Assembly (NCBI RefSeq): GCF_018991925.1
Contig: NW_024724368.1
Coordinates: forward strand, 7,032,303 to 7,096,302
Length of the DNA stretch: 64,000 bases
Direction: 5' to 3'
Source of the DNA: Homarus americanus
Taxonomy: Eukaryota > Arthropoda > Malacostraca > Decapoda > Nephropidae
In this document: one piece after another, positions 37,401-50,298 of the stretch
How positions within the stretch are numbered: the stretch's first letter is position 1
Layout of the letters: the number at the start of each line of letters is the position of its first letter
The notes under the pieces: model-generated
What the model was told of the DNA's origin: nothing
The model's database searches: none
Seen by the model: the letters and a program-made list of their open reading frames with translations, nothing else
Made by a program: the position numbers and the translations under genes

Positions 37401-40400
37401 TCCTAAGTCTTACAGTATCCCAAGTCTTACAGCACCCTAAGTCTTACAGTATCCTAAGTCTTACAGTATCCCAAGTCTTACAGCACCCTAAGTCTTACAG
37501 TATCCTAAGTCTTACAGTATCCCAAGTCTTACAGCACCCTAAGTCTTACAGTATCCTAAGTCTTACAGCACCCTAAGGCTTACAGCACCCTAAGTCTTAC
37601 AGTATCCCAAGTCTTACAGCACCCTAAGTCTTACAGTATCCTAAGGCTTACAGCACCCTAAGTCTTACAGCACCCTAAGTCTTACAGTATCCTAAGGCTT
37701 ACAGCACCCTAAGTTTTACAGCACCAAGTCTTACAGCACCCTAAGTCTTACAGTATCCCAAGTCTTACAGCACCCTAAGTCTACAGTATCCTAAGGCTTA
37801 CAGCACCCTAAGTCTTACAGCACCCTAAGTCTTACAGTATCCTAAGTCTGCTATCCCAAGCCTTACAGCACCCTAAGTCTTACAGTATCCTAAGGCTTAC
37901 AGCACCCTAAGGCTTACAGCACCCTAAGTCTTACAGCACCCTTGCTCACAGCACCCTAAGTCCACAGTATCCCAAGTCTTACAGCACCCTAAGTCTTACA
38001 GCACCCTAAGTCTTACAGTATCCCAAGTAAGTCTTACAGCACCCTAAGTCTACAGTATCCTATACATAGCACTTAAGTTCAGTATCCAAGTCTACAGTAT
38101 CCTAAGGTTTACAGCACCCTAAGTCTTACAGCACCCAAGTCTACAGTATCTCAAGTCTTAGCACCCTAAGTCTTACAGCACCCTAAGTCTTACAGTATCC
38201 TAAGGCTTACAGCACCCTAAGTCTTACAGTATCCTAAGTCTTACAGCACCATAAGTCTTACAGCACCCTAAGTCTTACAGTATCCTAAGGCTTACAGTAC
38301 CCTAAGTCTTACAGTATCCTAAGGCTTACAGCACCCTAAGTCTTACAGTATCCCAAGTCTTACAGCACCCTAAGTCTTACAGCACCCTAAGTCTTACAGC
38401 ACCCTAAGTCTTACAGTATCCTAAGGCTTACAGTACCCTAAGTCTTACAGTATCCTAAGGCTTACAGCACCCTAAGTCTTACAGCACCCTAAGTCTTACA
38501 GTATCCCAAGTCTTACAGCACCCTAAGTCTTACAGCACCCTAAGTCTTACAGTATCCTAAGGCTTACAGCACCCTAAGTCTTACAGTATCCTAAGTCTTA
38601 CAGCACCATAAGTCTTACAGCACCCTAAGTCTTACAGTATCCTAAGGCTTACAGTACCCTAAGTCTTACAGTATCCTAAGGCTTACAGCACCCTAAGTCT
38701 TACAGTATCCCAAGTCTTACAGCACCCTAAGTCTTACAGCACCCTAAGTCTTACAGCACCCTAAGTCTTACAGTATCCTAAGGCTTACAGTACCCTAAGT
38801 CTTACAGTATCCTAAGGCTTACAGCACCCTAAGTCTTACAGCACCCTAAGTCTTACAGTATCCCAAGTCTTACAGCACCCTAAGTCTTACAGCACCCTAA
38901 GTCTTACAGTATCCTAAGTCTTACACAGTATCCTAGAGCTTACAGCACCCTAAGTCTTACAGTATCCCAAGTCTTACAGTACCCTAAGTCTTACAGTATC
39001 CTAAGGCTTACAGCACCCTAAGTCTTACAGTATCCCAAGTCTTACAGTACCCTAAGTCTTACAGTATCCTAAGGCTTACAGCACCCTAAGTCTTACAGTA
39101 TCCCAAGTCTTACAGTACCCTAAGTCTTACAGTATCCTAAGTCTTACAGCACCCTAAGTCTTACAGTATCCCAAGTCTTACAGTACCCTAAGTCTTACAG
39201 TATCCTAAGGCTTACAGCACCCTAAGTCTTACAGTATCCTAAGTCTTACAGTATCCTAAGGCTTACAGCACCCTAAGTCTTACAGCACCCTAAGTCTTAC
39301 AGTATCCCAAGTCTTACAGCACCCTAAGTCTTACAGCACCCTAAGTCTTACAGTATCCTAAGGCTTACAGTACCCTAAGTCTTACAGTATCCTAAGTCTT
39401 ACAACACCCTAAGTCTTACAGCACCCTAAGTCTTACAGTATCCCAAGTCTTACAGCACCCTAAGTCTTACAGTATCCTAAGTCTTACAGTATCCTAAGGC
39501 TTACAGTACCCTAAGTCTTACAGTATCCTAAGGCTTACAGCACCCTAAGTCTTACAGCACCCTAAGTCTTACAGTATCCTAAGGCTTACAGCACCCTAAG
39601 TCTTACAGCACCCTAAGTCTTGCATAGCATCCCAAGCCTTACAGCACTTAAGTCTTACAGTATCCTAAGTCTTACACATCCCAAGGCTTACAGTATCCTA
39701 AGTCTTACAGTATCCCAAGTCTTACAGCACCCTAAGTCTTACAGTATCCTAAGTCTTACAGTATCCCAAGTCTTACAGCACCCTAAGTCTTACAGTATCC
39801 TAAGTCTTACAGTATCCCAAGTCTTACAGCACCCTAAGTCTTACAGTATCCTAAGTCTTACAGCACCCTAAGGCTTACAGCACCCTAAGTCTTACAGTAT
39901 CCCAAGTCTTACAGCACCCTAAGTCTTACAGTATCCTAAGGCTTACAGCACCCTAAGTCTTACAGCACCCTAAGTCTTACAGTATCCTAAGGCTTACAGC
40001 ACCTAAGTCTTACAGCACCCTTAAGTCTTACAGCACCCTAAGTCTTACAGTGTGATCCAAGTCTTGTACACCCTAAGTCTTAGTATCCTAAGGCTTACAG
40101 CACCCTAAGTCTTACAGCAGCACCCTAAGTCTTACATGGTGTCCTAAGTCTTACAGTATCTCAAGTCTTACAGCACCCTAAGTTCACAGTGTGCATCCCT
40201 AAGGCTTACAGCACCCCTAAGGCTTACAGCACCCTAAGGCTTACAGTACCCTAAGTCTTACAGTATCCTAAGGCTTACAGCACCCTAAGTCTTACAGTAT
40301 CCCAAGTCTTACAGCACCCTAAGTCTTACAGCACCCTAAGTCTTACAGCACCCTAAGTCTTACAGTATCCTAAGGCTTACAGTACCCTAAGTCTTACAGT

Positions 40401-42634
40401 ATCCTAAGGCTTACAGCACCCTAAGTCTTACAGCACCCTAAGTCTTACAGTATCCCAAGTCTTACAGCACCCTAAGTCTTACAGCACCCTAAGTCTTACA
40501 GTATCCTAAGGCTTACAGCACCCTAAGTCTTACAGTATCCTAAGTCTTACAGCACCATAAGTCTTACAGCACCCTAAGTCTTACAGTATCCTAAGGCTTA
40601 CAGTACCCTAAGTCTTACAGTATCCTAAGGCTTACAGCACCCTAAGTCTTACAGTATCCCAAGTCTTACAGCACCCTAAGTCTTACAGCACCCTAAGTCT
40701 TACAGCACCCTAAGTCTTACAGTATCCTAAGGCTTACAGTACCCTAAGTCTTACAGTATCCTAAGGCTTACAGCACCCTAAGTCTTACAGCACCCTAAGT
40801 CTTACAGTATCCCAAGTCTTACAGCACCCTAAGTCTTACAGCACCCTAAGTCTTACAGTATCCTAAGTCTTACAGCACCATAAGTCTTACAGCACCCTAA
40901 GTCTTACAGTATCCTAAGGCTTACAGTACCCTAAGTCTTACAGTATCCTAAGGCTTACAGCACCCTAAGTCTTACAGTATCCCAAGTCTTACAGCACCCT
41001 AAGTCTTACAGCACCCTAAGTCTTACAGCACCCTAAGTCTTACAGTATCCTAAGGCTTACAGTACCCTAAGTCTTACAGTATCCTAAGGCTTACAGCACC
41101 CTAAGTCTTACAGCACCCTAAGTCTTACAGTATCCCAAGTCTTACAGCACCCTAAGTCTTACAGCACCCTAAGTCTTACAGTATCCTAAGGCTTACAGCA
41201 CCCTAAGTCTTACAGTATCCTAAGTCTTACAGCACCATAAGTCTTACAGCACCCTAAGTCTTACAGTATCCTAAGGCTTACAGTACCCTAAGTCTTACAG
41301 TATCCTAAGGCTTACAGCACCCTAAGTCTTACAGTATCCCAAGTCTTACAGCACCCCAGCTCCATAGCATCTCTAAGGCTTACAGTACCCTAAGTCTACA
41401 GTATCCTAAGTCTTACAGTATCTCAAGCTCCACAGTGCATCCTAAGTCTTACAGCATCCTAAGGCTTACAGTACTCCCAAGTCTTACAGCACCCTAAGTC
41501 TTACAGTATCCCAAGTCCAGCAGCACCCTAAGCCTTAGCAGCACCCTAAGTCTTACAGTATCCTAAGGCTTACAGTACCCTAAGTCTACAGTATCCTAAG
41601 GCTTACAGCACCCTAAGTCTTACAGTATCCTAAGGCTTACAGTATCCTAAGTCTTATAGTATCCTAGCTTACAGCACCCTAAGTCTTACAGCACCCTAAG
41701 GCTTACAGTACTCCCTAAGTCTTGCCAGCATCCCAAGGCTTACAGCACCCCAAGTCTTACAGCATCCCATGCTTACAGTACCCCAAGTCTTACAGGCATC
41801 CTAAGGCTTACAGCACCCTAAGTCTTACAGCACCCTAAGGCTTACAGTACCCTAAGTCTTACAGTATCCTAAGGCTTACAGTACCCTAAGTCTTACAGTA
41901 TCCTAAGTCTTACAGTATCCTAAGGCTTACAGTACCCTAAGTCTTACAGTATCCTAAGGCTTACAGTACCCTAAGTCTTACAGTATCCTAAGGCTTACAG
42001 CACCCTAAGTCTTACAGCACCCTAAGTCTTACAGCACCATAAGTCTTACAGCACCATAAGTCTTACAGTATCCTGAGTCTTACAGTATCCTAAGGCTTAC
42101 AGTATCCTAAGTCTTACAGTATCCTAAGTCTTACAGTATCCTAAGGCTTACAGCACCCTAAGTCTTACAGCACCCTAAGTCTTACAGCACCATAAGTCTT
42201 ACAGCACCATAAGTCTTACAGTATCCTAAGGCTTACAGTATCCTAAGGCTTACAGTATCCTAAGGCTTACAGTACCCTAAGTCTTACAGTATCCTAAGGC
42301 TTACAGCACCCTAAGTCTTACAGCACCCTAAGTCTTACAGCACCATAAGTCTTACAGCACCATAAGTCTTACAGCCCTAAGTCTTACAGTATCCTAAGGC
42401 TTACAGCACCCTAAGTCTTACAGCACCCTAAGTCTTACAGCACCATAAGTCTTACAGTATCCTAAGTCTTACAGTATCCTAAGGCTTACAGCACCCTAAG
42501 TCTTACAGCACCATAAGTCTTACAGCACCATAAGTCTTACAGTATCCTAAGTCTTACAGTATCCTAAGGCTTACAGCACCCTAAGTCTTACAGCACCCTA
42601 AGTCTTACAGCACCATAAGTCTTACAGCACCATA
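34446..42634. repeat. 8.2-kb satellite of 17-bp monomers
   Basis: About 480 tandem copies of a 17-bp monomer, consensus CTTACAGYAYCCTAAGK. The main variants are CAGCACCCTAAGT, CAGTATCCTAAGG, CAGTATCCCAAGT, CAGCACCATAAGT and CAGTACCCTAAGT. Variants are ordered into longer units (spacings of 357 and 323 bp, and a duplication at 2295-bp offset, all multiples of 17). Each monomer has CTTA and TAAG ends that are inverted repeats. The array starts about 350 bp after the gene 3 stop. Noisy sub-blocks with indels occur at about 35975-36530, 37715-38160, 39615-39690, 40000-40215 and 41345-41790. Open frames inside it (such as 39620-39871) are artefacts. Confidence 0.98.
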
Positions 42635-43420
42635 CTTTCCCTCACCATCTCCATACTTTCCCTCACTATCTCCACCATAACTTCCCTACCATATTTTCTC
42701 TCACCATCTCCACCATACTTTCCCTCACTATTTCCACCATAACTTCCCTACCATACTTTCTTTTACCATCTCCACCATACTTTCCCTCACCATCTCCACC
42801 ATACTTTCCCTCACTATCTCCACCATATCTTCCCTACCATATTTTCTCTCACCATCTCCACCATACTTTTCCTCACCATTTCCACCATAACTTCCCTACC
42901 ATACTTTCTTTCACCATCTCCACCATACTTTCCCTCACTATTTCCACCATAACTTCCCTACCATACTTTCTTTTACCATCTCCACCATACTTTCCCTCAC
43001 CATCTCCACCATACTTCCCCTCACTATCTCCATCATAACTTCCCTACCATAATTTCTCTCACCATCTCCACCATACTTCCCCTCACTATCTCCACCATAA
43101 CTTCCCTACCATATTTTCTCTCACCATCTCCACCATACTTTCCCTCACTATTTCCACCATAACTTCCCTACCATACTTTCTTTTACCATCTCCACCATAC
43201 TTTCCCCCACCATCTCCACCACACCTTCCTCACCATACTTCCCCTCACTATCTCCACCATAACTTCCCTACCATATTTTCTCTCACCATCTCCACCATAC
43301 TTTCCCTCACTATTTGCACCATAACTTCCCTACCATACTTTCTTTTACCATCTCCACCATACTTTCCCCCACCATCTCCACCACACCTTCCTCACCATAC
43401 TTTCCCTCACCATCACCACC
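42635..43420. repeat. CT/CA-rich array with 62- and 86-bp spacing
   Basis: Tandem modules of CCACCATAACTTCCCTACCA, TTTTCTCTCACCATCT and CCACCATACTTTCCCTCAC. Successive CCACCATAAC-type starts at 42672, 42734, 42820, 42882, 42944, 43030, 43092 and 43154 give spacings 62, 86, 62, 62, 86, 62, 62. The extra 24 bp is one more CCATCTCCACCATACTTTCC-type module. The array joins the 17-bp satellite directly at a shared CACCATA. Confidence 0.95.
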
Positions 43421-43639
43421 ACAACTTTCTCTCCTATGGTTATAAACATCTCTGTTAATCCCCTCACCGCCCGTAGTGTTTAGGGGCATTAGTCAGGTGT
43501 TGAGCTGAGTAACCAAACACAGAGTCCTACATCCTTCATGCCAGTCACTACACAAAACACTAATGATCCTTGAGTCTAATGGCCTAATCCTATCCCTTGT
43601 CACTGGAGATAATTAGGACCCATTAGGACTAAGGCGGAG

Positions 43640-44527
43640 ACAGCAACTTAAGTAAGTTTGCTGATGACACTAAAATAGGACGTGTAATTAAATCTGACGA
43701 GGACTCAGCAAACCTACAGGAAGATCTAAAAAAAAATTTTCAATGGTCTGAAAAATGGCAGATGAAATTCAATGTGGACAAATGTAAAGTACTTAGTCTA
43801 GGAGATGTAAACAGAGAAACCAGATATCAGATGAACAACGATGTTATAGAGAAATCCGAATGTGATAAAGATTTAGGAGTAATGATAAGTAGGAATCTTA
43901 AGCCAAGTAAACAATGTGTATTTGCTCGAAACAAGGCTAACAAAGTACTTGGATTCATACAAGGGAGTGTTAGTTAAAAACTAGAGAGATCATCCTGAAA
44001 CTATCTTGCGCTTGTGAGACCTCACTTGGATTACGCAGTTCAATTCTGGTCACCGTACTACAGAATGGATATAGAATCCCTAGAAAGAATTCAGAGGAGA
44101 ATGACAAGACTAATCCCGGGCATAAGGAACCTTGAGTACAGAGACAGGTTACAGCATCTTAATTTGCACTCCCTGGAGGGACGTAGAGTGAGGGGCGATA
44201 TGATAGAGGTGTATAAATAGAAGTCAGGGCTAAACAAAGGGGACATAACAAAGGTACTCAAACTATCTAACCAGGAGCGAATTCGTAACAATGGTTTTAA
44301 ATTAGACAAATTTAGATTTAGGCGCGAAATAGGTAAACACTGGTTTGGAAATAGAGTAGTGGATGAATGAAACAAGTTACCAAATATCATCACTAACTCG
44401 AATACGCTGGATAGCTTCAAACATAGGTTGGATGGATATATGAGCAATAGGGGTTGGGTGTAAATGGGACTGCCCAGTATGGGCCAATAGACCCGCTGCA
44501 GTTTCCTCCATTCTTAAGTTCTTATGT
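43640..44527 (+). mobile_element. 5'-truncated CR1/L2-like LINE 3' end
   Basis: Contains the RT catalytic segment KFADDTKIG near 43655, then WQMKFNVDKCKVLSLGD, CDKDLGVMISRNLKPSKQC, LVRPHLDYAVQFWSPYY, RRMTRLIPGIRNLEYRDRL, RRVRGDMIEVYK and a NKLPNIITNS/LDSFKHRLD end. This is the typical order of the RT thumb and C-terminus in CR1/L2-type LINEs. Stops and a frame change at about 43975 show it is inactive. The 3' end (CAGTTTCCTCCATTC, then TTCTTATGT) looks like the usual short-repeat terminus. It lies just beyond the arrays and carries the same family as 12600-13385. Confidence 0.9.
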
Positions 44528-45097
44528 AACTGGTTTTAAGGGGGTGTCAATTTAATCATTAGTATTGGAGTCTAATTTGTTCGTCAGAAATATCATTGGA
44601 TATACCTGTTTTGTTTCCTCTACTTCACACACACTATTAAGTCTCTCCGTCTTATACAGATATATGGTACATTTAACCAACTCCTCTGGTTTTTACACTA
44701 ACATATATACTCAGTTATCTCCGTCGCTTCTTGCCATACAACTATTCACTTAACTTCCCGGTTTTAGGTACAACAAAATTCAAATAACACTACAAAAACA
44801 TTTACTTCATTATATATTTTTAAATTTCATCAAATCTATTCACTGTTATCCGTGATGTGATAATTTATTGGAGAGAGGAGGTAGACAGGTGCCGTGAATG
44901 GCCGCTATAACACACATCCTGTCGCCACCACATAAGCTTTTACTAATTAACACAAGACTCTGGCAGCCACGAGTACAACTTTCTCGTGTCCTTAACTGCA
45001 TTTTATTTCACAATATTTCAATACATCTCATTTTTTTTTTTCGGCAGTGGTGACATTTATGGAAGATCTCCTTAATTATTTTGCGACTCCATTCAGC

Positions 45098-45230
45098 TTT
45101 ATTCGTCAGTGGTACAGGAGTTGTCTGCTTGTGTCTCACCACTGCGATCCCGGTTTGATTCCCGCCTGTCTAACACTGAGGCCGGAACTTATATTATATC
45201 CTGACGCGAATTGTCCGATCGAGTGAGTCA
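45098..45230 (+). mobile_element. tRNA-derived SINE copy, family 2
   Basis: GTCAGTGGTACAGGAGTTG (A-box-like) and CGGTTTGATTCCCGCC (B-box-like) in tRNA-like spacing, with CTTGTGTCTCACCA between. The 5' part reads as a degraded tRNA, but the cloverleaf is not intact and unrelated sequence follows. Confidence 0.55.
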
Positions 45231-46862
45231 AGATAACAACACATATCTCACACTATATTCGAATCACACTTTAATCGAATCCTTCAAATTTTATCCTAGA
45301 GGGAAGACAAATTACATCTCCGTAGACAGTGGGTCGTGTAACATGTATATTAGCTAGGCAGAGAAAACCATAATTCTCACCGCGGCGTCACATATCGTCT
45401 GTCTCCGGACAATTTGCGTCATTCTGTAATATGTCTAGAGATTTCTGCTTCAGTGTGAGAGCGCCCTTAGTCTGACCAGTAAGTTAATACTGATAATTGA
45501 GAAACAGGAAAAAAAAAGTGTATCGGTGAATTAACTGAAGTTGAAGTCATGTGTGTGTGTGTGTGTGTGTGGTGGGGGGACGCCGCCGACCACTAAACCA
45601 AAATAATGTACCGTACCTCAGTAATAACCTTGGTTAGGTTAGATTACGGTAGACTCTAATCGTAAAATTCTAAAACGGAATGTAAGTTAAGTACAGTACA
45701 ATATTACCACTCTAAGTTCATGCCGTAAATGTTAAGAATGATTACGACAAATATCAACTTTTTTTCTTATTTCTTCTAAAACGCAAATTAATAGTTGATG
45801 AGCATATAGGAATAAATTTACATATAAACATAACACAAACTATTATTGAAAATCACTTGTACAACTATTAACTTAACCTAATTTAAGTAAAGTATGGTCA
45901 TGTTCGGTTAGCTAAAGACATCCTCTACCAAGTGTCAATTTTACCACATTTGCACTAGTTGTACCAATAAGTTATCCTAATTTCGCAAGAGTACGTTGTA
46001 TTTTAAGGCTTAATCAGACAACTACAGATATTCTGAAAACGTTCATGAAACTCATATTTTCCTGGTACTTAGAAGTATTTGAGACTAACATACTTACGAC
46101 AGTGTTTCATTGTAATTCCGATGACATTTTATCCACTGTTGTTTCTCTTACCTTCTGTGAGCCAATAAGATAAAAATGTGTAAGGACCCGGGTCTTGTTC
46201 TGAAGCGGAGAATATATTTATTAAATGCGTCACTCCCTCGCCTATAATAATAATGTACTTAGTTTTCAGGTCATATTTTACTCTCGTCTCAAGTAATATA
46301 TTTCTTTTTCCTTTACTTTTTATTCTCTCTTGTTTTTGTTTTTTTCCCGTTTAATGTAAGGTTGCTGAAAATAATTCATACACACTGACACATACGTACA
46401 GGCAGTTTCCCTCAGTAGTTGCCATCCATGCATTCTTACTTTCCAAAGTTCTTTAAGTCTACCAAAGTTTGCCATTTACGTAAGAAATATTGCCATCAGT
46501 CTCATATATAATTGTAAATCAAGTGAAATTACTGCCATGTCCTCGAAACGAAATTACTGTCGATACAAATTAAAGGCACAAAACTATATATTAATCAATA
46601 TAAAACCTGAACATTCTCTTTTACTAAAATTCCATGAAAGACTTGTTGTGAGTGTACGCTAACGCATGAGTTGTGTAAAACTGAATTTCAAACAGGTGTA
46701 ACATTTCTATTTTACTCATTCCTCGAAAAATATAAATATATTTTTTATACGATGACAAATATGAATTACGAAAGAAGCGTATTAACAGTACAGTACCTCT
46801 AGACTCATTATAACCTGTAGGCATATCAAGTTCACCTAACAACAACAGCAACAGCAACAACG

Positions 46863-46936
<74 letters not shown>

Positions 46937-46953
46937 TTAATAATAATAATAAT
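46863..46953. repeat. (AAT)n microsatellite
   Basis: About 25 AAT units with a TTTAA interruption, then a decayed continuation. Confidence 0.95.
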
Positions 46954-48461
46954 AACAATACATTGCGAAACCCAATAACCCTTATAGGTATAGCATTACC
47001 ATCTCACAAACTTATAATCATCTATCATAAAAAACACTACTAAAACTAGATTTGGCTGGGCAAGTGAAGCAGTAACATGAGGCGGCATGACGTGGCAGTG
47101 GTAACCTCCCTTAAGGCCAGCAGGTGCAATCGCGGATTAATGATAATCACCACTGTTGACTTGCACTCAATCCCCCAGTAGGCTAAGGTCACATGTCCCC
47201 ATGCAGAAAATTTTATCTTTTTGGGTACTAAATCCATGAATTATTATATACAAGCGGTACCAAAGTTATACGTTATAAGAGTTTGTTATTTCTCTTATAT
47301 ACAGGTATTAGACATATCAAAGTTCTTCGTTATGAGAGTTTGTTAAGATTAGTAAGATATATAGGTTCGCTAAGTAACGTGAAGGTATCAAAGACTGTAA
47401 ATCACTGAGACGAACGAGAGAAGCAACTGGGTCTGGAGGCTGTCTGGGTTGCTGAATGGTGTTGCTCACACCTCTCATCCTCCACTGTGATCATTACGTA
47501 TCCTAATGTTGTGTCACGTCACTTACACCCTTACAAAAATAAACACCAGTAGACTTTGTAGTGAGGTCGTAGGTTGATTATTAAAGTGTCCTGTCATCTA
47601 GAGGGGGCAGCGTCACTCAGCCATCGCTAACCCTCAAGTTATAGATCATACTTAATTGTCCCATGCTGCAGGATACAGGGTCTATAATAAGGTGTAATCT
47701 TATCAGTAAACCCATAACAATTTGTGACGACAGAAAGAGATTCATTTCGCACTTGGTATTTGGTCCGCTTGTATGGACATCACACAGGAAGAGTAAGGTG
47801 ACCTATCCAGTGAGTCTCAGCTTCACCGAAAACGTTAAGAATAACATTTTATATAATAGCAAATTGTTTGGGTTTACTTATTAAGCAAGACACACCTTGT
47901 AAATGAATTAATTTTTGTAATATTTTTATACTCAGGTCTTTATACAAACTGATGTTAATACAGTATGACAGCATTTGTTTCCTATATTCTTGAAGCTGGA
48001 CCTCTAGCAGTCGTCCAATTTACAGTAATTCTCTCTCATACTCTAAAGCCTATGTCCATCTACCAACCGTATCATTTACAGTAAAGTTATATTCCATTTC
48101 CGAGCTTAAACAGATGTTGAAATCAAGGCGTGTGTAAAGAGCGCCAGACACGTTCTACCGAGTGGAGAATCAACGTCCAAGTGGGTCCATCACAATTACT
48201 AAACTCGTGAATACTCTTATATTAATTATTTACCATCAGCAACAGGTTTGGTAAAACCCGTTGGTTGTAACTTTCAGCTATTTACATTTACGATTCCAAA
48301 TTACATCACAAAACAATTATTTCCTTTGATTACGTTGTTCATTTTCCTACATATGATTGTGCATTCTTCGTAATTTTTCTACATTTTTTTCATTAACCTG
48401 AAAATTTTATTTCCAAAGGTCTTAAAATTGTGATGTTTACTGCTGTAAGAACTTTGCTGGT

Positions 48462-48466
<5 letters not shown>

Positions 48467-48521
<55 letters not shown>
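48467..48521. repeat. (GT)n microsatellite
   Basis: About 27 GT units, uninterrupted. Confidence 0.97.
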
Positions 48522-48522
<1 letters not shown>

Positions 48523-49720
48523 CCTACATCGTCATACTCGATTCCAAGTGCCAGCAAAGTAGTAGTAGACCTACACCAACCTACAGCCTTCACTACAGCA
48601 TCCTGCCAACATTTCCAGAAGCTAATAGTTACCAGGCATTAATCAATACTTTCACATTTGGTGTCATGAAATGAACTTGTTTCATTAATGAAAGATAATA
48701 ATGTTTCAGTTAACTGTTTTTTTTACAGTATTTTTTTTCAGTATATGTTCAGCCTTACTAAGAGAATATACTTGTTCCATATTTGGACTGAAATCTAAAG
48801 TTACAAAATTCTTCTGCAATCTACCAATGGTTTTCACTTCAATCGCCCCGTCTATACGCTCACTAGCATCATATTTTCTTCGGTGAATCACTAAATCGTC
48901 ATCACAAATTATTAAACGACAAATTAATACTAATCATATCCCCGTACCTCACTTATACATACCGGTCTATGTATATACTTCAGAATATACCAAAAGCCTT
49001 CGAGTATCCGACCACTACTTTAAAACACAGTGGTTCTTTTACGGTAAGTTACTGCTCCCTCAAGTGAGAGTCTGTACACCAAAACACCACAAATGCATCA
49101 CCAGCCTCACTCTGGACACCATTAATAGTGGTTTACTGTCTTTTTATTGGCGGACAACCTAACTCAAGGGTCCCGCGTGATACACACATCAGGTTGACCT
49201 CATCTCACCTAACACACACCTGTGAATGTCCTCATTATCACACCTGATAGTTGAATATAAGGGCTACACATGGCTTCCGTAGATCCTCCAACATAACCTG
49301 GAGGCGGCGTACTTGCCCACCTCCCGCCCTCCCTTTATCCCCTCCTGGGACTTCAATATAAACCAGGTGGTGGAACACCACCTCACTCGCCGTGACCTAC
49401 CATCTCCACTACAAGAAATCCACCATGGGAAATTATTGACTCACCTCTACCTGGTACCTGGATGAACTTAATTTGCCGTAATTTCGTAATTTGTCGACAA
49501 ATTCACTGAACTGAAATCACCTAATCTGCCTTAACCTATATTCAGCTCATAGTCAAAGGGGGTACTGAGCCATTTGGGGATGGCGCTCAAAGTGGCCATG
49601 AAGGAATAGATTAGTGACTGTTATTAAAACGGTGAAAACTGGACGAAATATTGCTGGTACAGAATAATTAATATCACTTTCCTCTCGTGTCACTTTAACA
49701 TTTCGGTTCAAAATTATATA

Positions 49721-50008
<288 letters not shown>

Positions 50009-50298
50009 CTCAGCCTCTACACGTGGCTATCTCTGGCAATAATACCGACCCTAAGGTGTATACAAACACATATCCTACCATCTCATGAATACTTACCTGG
50101 CAATTACTTCGTGTTTCTTGTCACGAATAAAAGATAAATCCCAGACCACGGATTGTTTAAGTGAGCACCGACGTCAAGTAATTGATTAAATGCTTATCTC
50201 CGATGTCACAATGAATCAGGGCGGAGACATGGTGAGGGATTGTTTATGTAAATATGAGCAGACGAAGATACAAACTCATCCTGGGAAATATAATTCAT

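Noticed and set aside
34446..42634. CRISPR array
   Set aside because: Pure tandem monomers without unique spacers in a eukaryotic context; the same holds for the 39-bp and 28/31-bp arrays.
47085..47150. tRNA-derived SINE
   Set aside because: GTGGCAGTGGTAACC and AGGTGCAATCGC are only loosely box-like and no second copy was found in the window.
49357..49445. Promoter and first exon of another gene
   Set aside because: TATA-like motif and an ATG in fair context, but the spacing is 76 bp, only four codons follow before a stop, and no GT donor is present.
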